Source of the DNA: JAVKDP01 sp040222185
Lineage (GTDB): Bacteria > Bacteroidota > Rhodothermia > Balneolales > Balneolaceae
Length of the DNA: 14,586 bases
Direction of reading: 5' to 3'
NCBI GenBank assembly: GCA_040222185.1
Contig: JAVKDP010000078.1
Span: 1-14,586 of the forward strand
Shown here: piece after piece, positions 14,049 to 14,586 of the stretch
Layout: each line of letters begins with the position of its first letter
How positions within the stretch are numbered: the stretch's first letter is position 1
The notes under the pieces: model-generated
Seen by the model: the letters and a program-made list of their open reading frames with translations, nothing else
Databases searched by the model: none
Told to the model about the DNA's origin: nothing
Program-made: the position numbers and the translations under genes

Positions 14049-14234
14049 AACAATCACCTTATAGGTTAAAGAGAAAAACCATCTTTCAATATTTGAAACC
14101 AATATGTAATTGGAGTATGTAGATTTTATGAATGTTCATATTTCAGAGCTCAAAACATTTAAGCATTTCATAATCATACTTTGTTTGAAATAGCTGTATA
14201 TTCAAGGCTTCGAATTTTTCATTCAAATAAATCA
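14049..14234. other. Divergent promoter region between the ClbS-like gene and typA
   Basis: This 186-nt AT-rich gap must hold the promoters for both divergent genes. It contains TTTG elements at 14180-14187 and a TATATTCA at 14197-14204, partly like the TTTG / TAnnTTTG elements of Bacteroidota promoters. Their spacing (9-13 nt) is shorter than expected, so I do not call a specific promoter. No terminator-like structure is visible. Confidence 0.4.
14054..14060 (-). promoter_or_regulatory. Strong Shine-Dalgarno fixing the ClbS-like start
   Basis: On the - strand AAGGTGA lies 5 nt before the ATG at 14048. It is the clearest ribosome binding site in the window and argues against the longer TTG-initiated reading. 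Confidence 0.7.
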
Positions 14235-14586
14235 ATGTCACAAGAACTTAGAAATATCGCCATTATCGCTCACGTAGATCATGGCAAAACTACCCTAGTA
14301 GATCAAATCCTGAAGCAAAGCGGTACCTTCAGAGAGAACCAGGAGGTTGAAGACAGGGTAATGGATTCAGGTGATCTTGAAAGAGAACGCGGAATTACAA
14401 TTAGTTCTAAGAACACAGCGGTTCATTGGAAGGGTACAAAAATCAATATTGTAGATACACCTGGCCACGCTGATTTTGGCGGTGAGGTTGAACGTATTCT
14501 AAAGATGGTGAATGGAGTTATTCTTTTAGTTGATGCAGCTGAAGGGCCTTTACCACAGACTAAGTTTGTACTGAGAAAGTCATTAA
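14235..14586 (+). CDS. typA: Translational GTPase TypA/BipA, N-terminal part (runs off the right edge)
   Basis: From ATG 14235 the frame is open to the window end (117 complete codons of roughly 600). It encodes the G domain of the ribosome-associated GTPase TypA/BipA. Visible motifs are the P-loop AHVDHGKT (12-19), MDSGDLERERGITI (43-56) with the G2 RGITI, DTPGH (74-78) as G3, and the TypA-typical ADFGGEVER (79-87). VNGVILLVDAAEGPLPQTKFVLRK follows, in which PLPQTKFV distinguishes TypA from EF-G and LepA. It acts in 50S subunit assembly and in stress or cold adaptation. It is transcribed away from the ClbS-like gene. No Shine-Dalgarno sequence is evident. Confidence 0.95.
   Translation, partial: MSQELRNIAIIAHVDHGKTTLVDQILKQSGTFRENQEVEDRVMDSGDLERERGITISSKNTAVHWKGTKINIVDTPGHADFGGEVERILKMVNGVILLVDAAEGPLPQTKFVLRKSL

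Noticed and set aside
14127..14140. Dyad TATGAATGTTCATA in the divergent typA promoter region
   Set aside because: Six-base arms with a short gap are expected several times by chance in AT-rich DNA, and no second copy was seen.

Overview
The window looks like chromosome from a marine-type member of the Bacteroidota/Rhodothermota/Balneolota assemblage, with Balneolaceae as my best guess. Two secreted proteins end in a Type IX secretion (T9SS) type A sorting domain of the NYPNPFNPST kind. There is also a periplasmic beta-propeller sensor kinase, base composition is AT-rich, and Shine-Dalgarno sequences are sparse. Taxonomy is inferred from family content only; no rRNA or tRNA gene is present.

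The left part (1-9492) is all on the + strand. A large FG-GAP/VCBS repeat protein with a T9SS tail lacks only the first base of its probable ATG. It is followed by a Reg_prop/Y_Y_Y sensor histidine kinase, a NarL/LuxR-type response regulator, and a second FG-GAP repeat protein with Fn3-like domains and its own T9SS tail. A complete two-component system is thus sandwiched between two predicted cell-surface or secreted proteins. Two similar 18-nt dyads (ATACC-N8-GGTAT) flank the response regulator gene, one before it and one after it, and both have the 7-2-7 geometry of NarL-type sites. They are candidate operators for self-regulation and for control of the downstream secreted protein.

A terminator hairpin at 9513-9547 separates this block from a convergent - strand block (14048 down to 9549). 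In transcription order that block holds a ClbS/DfsB-family protein, an ADP-ribosylglycohydrolase-family lipoprotein, and a tight trio: an FCD-type GntR regulator, a YjbQ-family protein and a GyrI-like effector-binding protein, with gaps of 7 and 1 nt. It ends with an uncharacterised lipoprotein. Diverging from this block, the first 117 codons of the translational GTPase TypA/BipA run off the right edge.

Four genes (the kinase, the small lipoprotein, the GntR regulator and the glycohydrolase lipoprotein) have only a TTG start compatible with their signal peptide or first helix. In the other genes I trimmed TTG-initiated extensions back to a better ATG. I see no CRISPR array, insertion sequence or RNA gene. 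The longest gene-free stretch is 186 nt, between the ClbS-like gene and typA.
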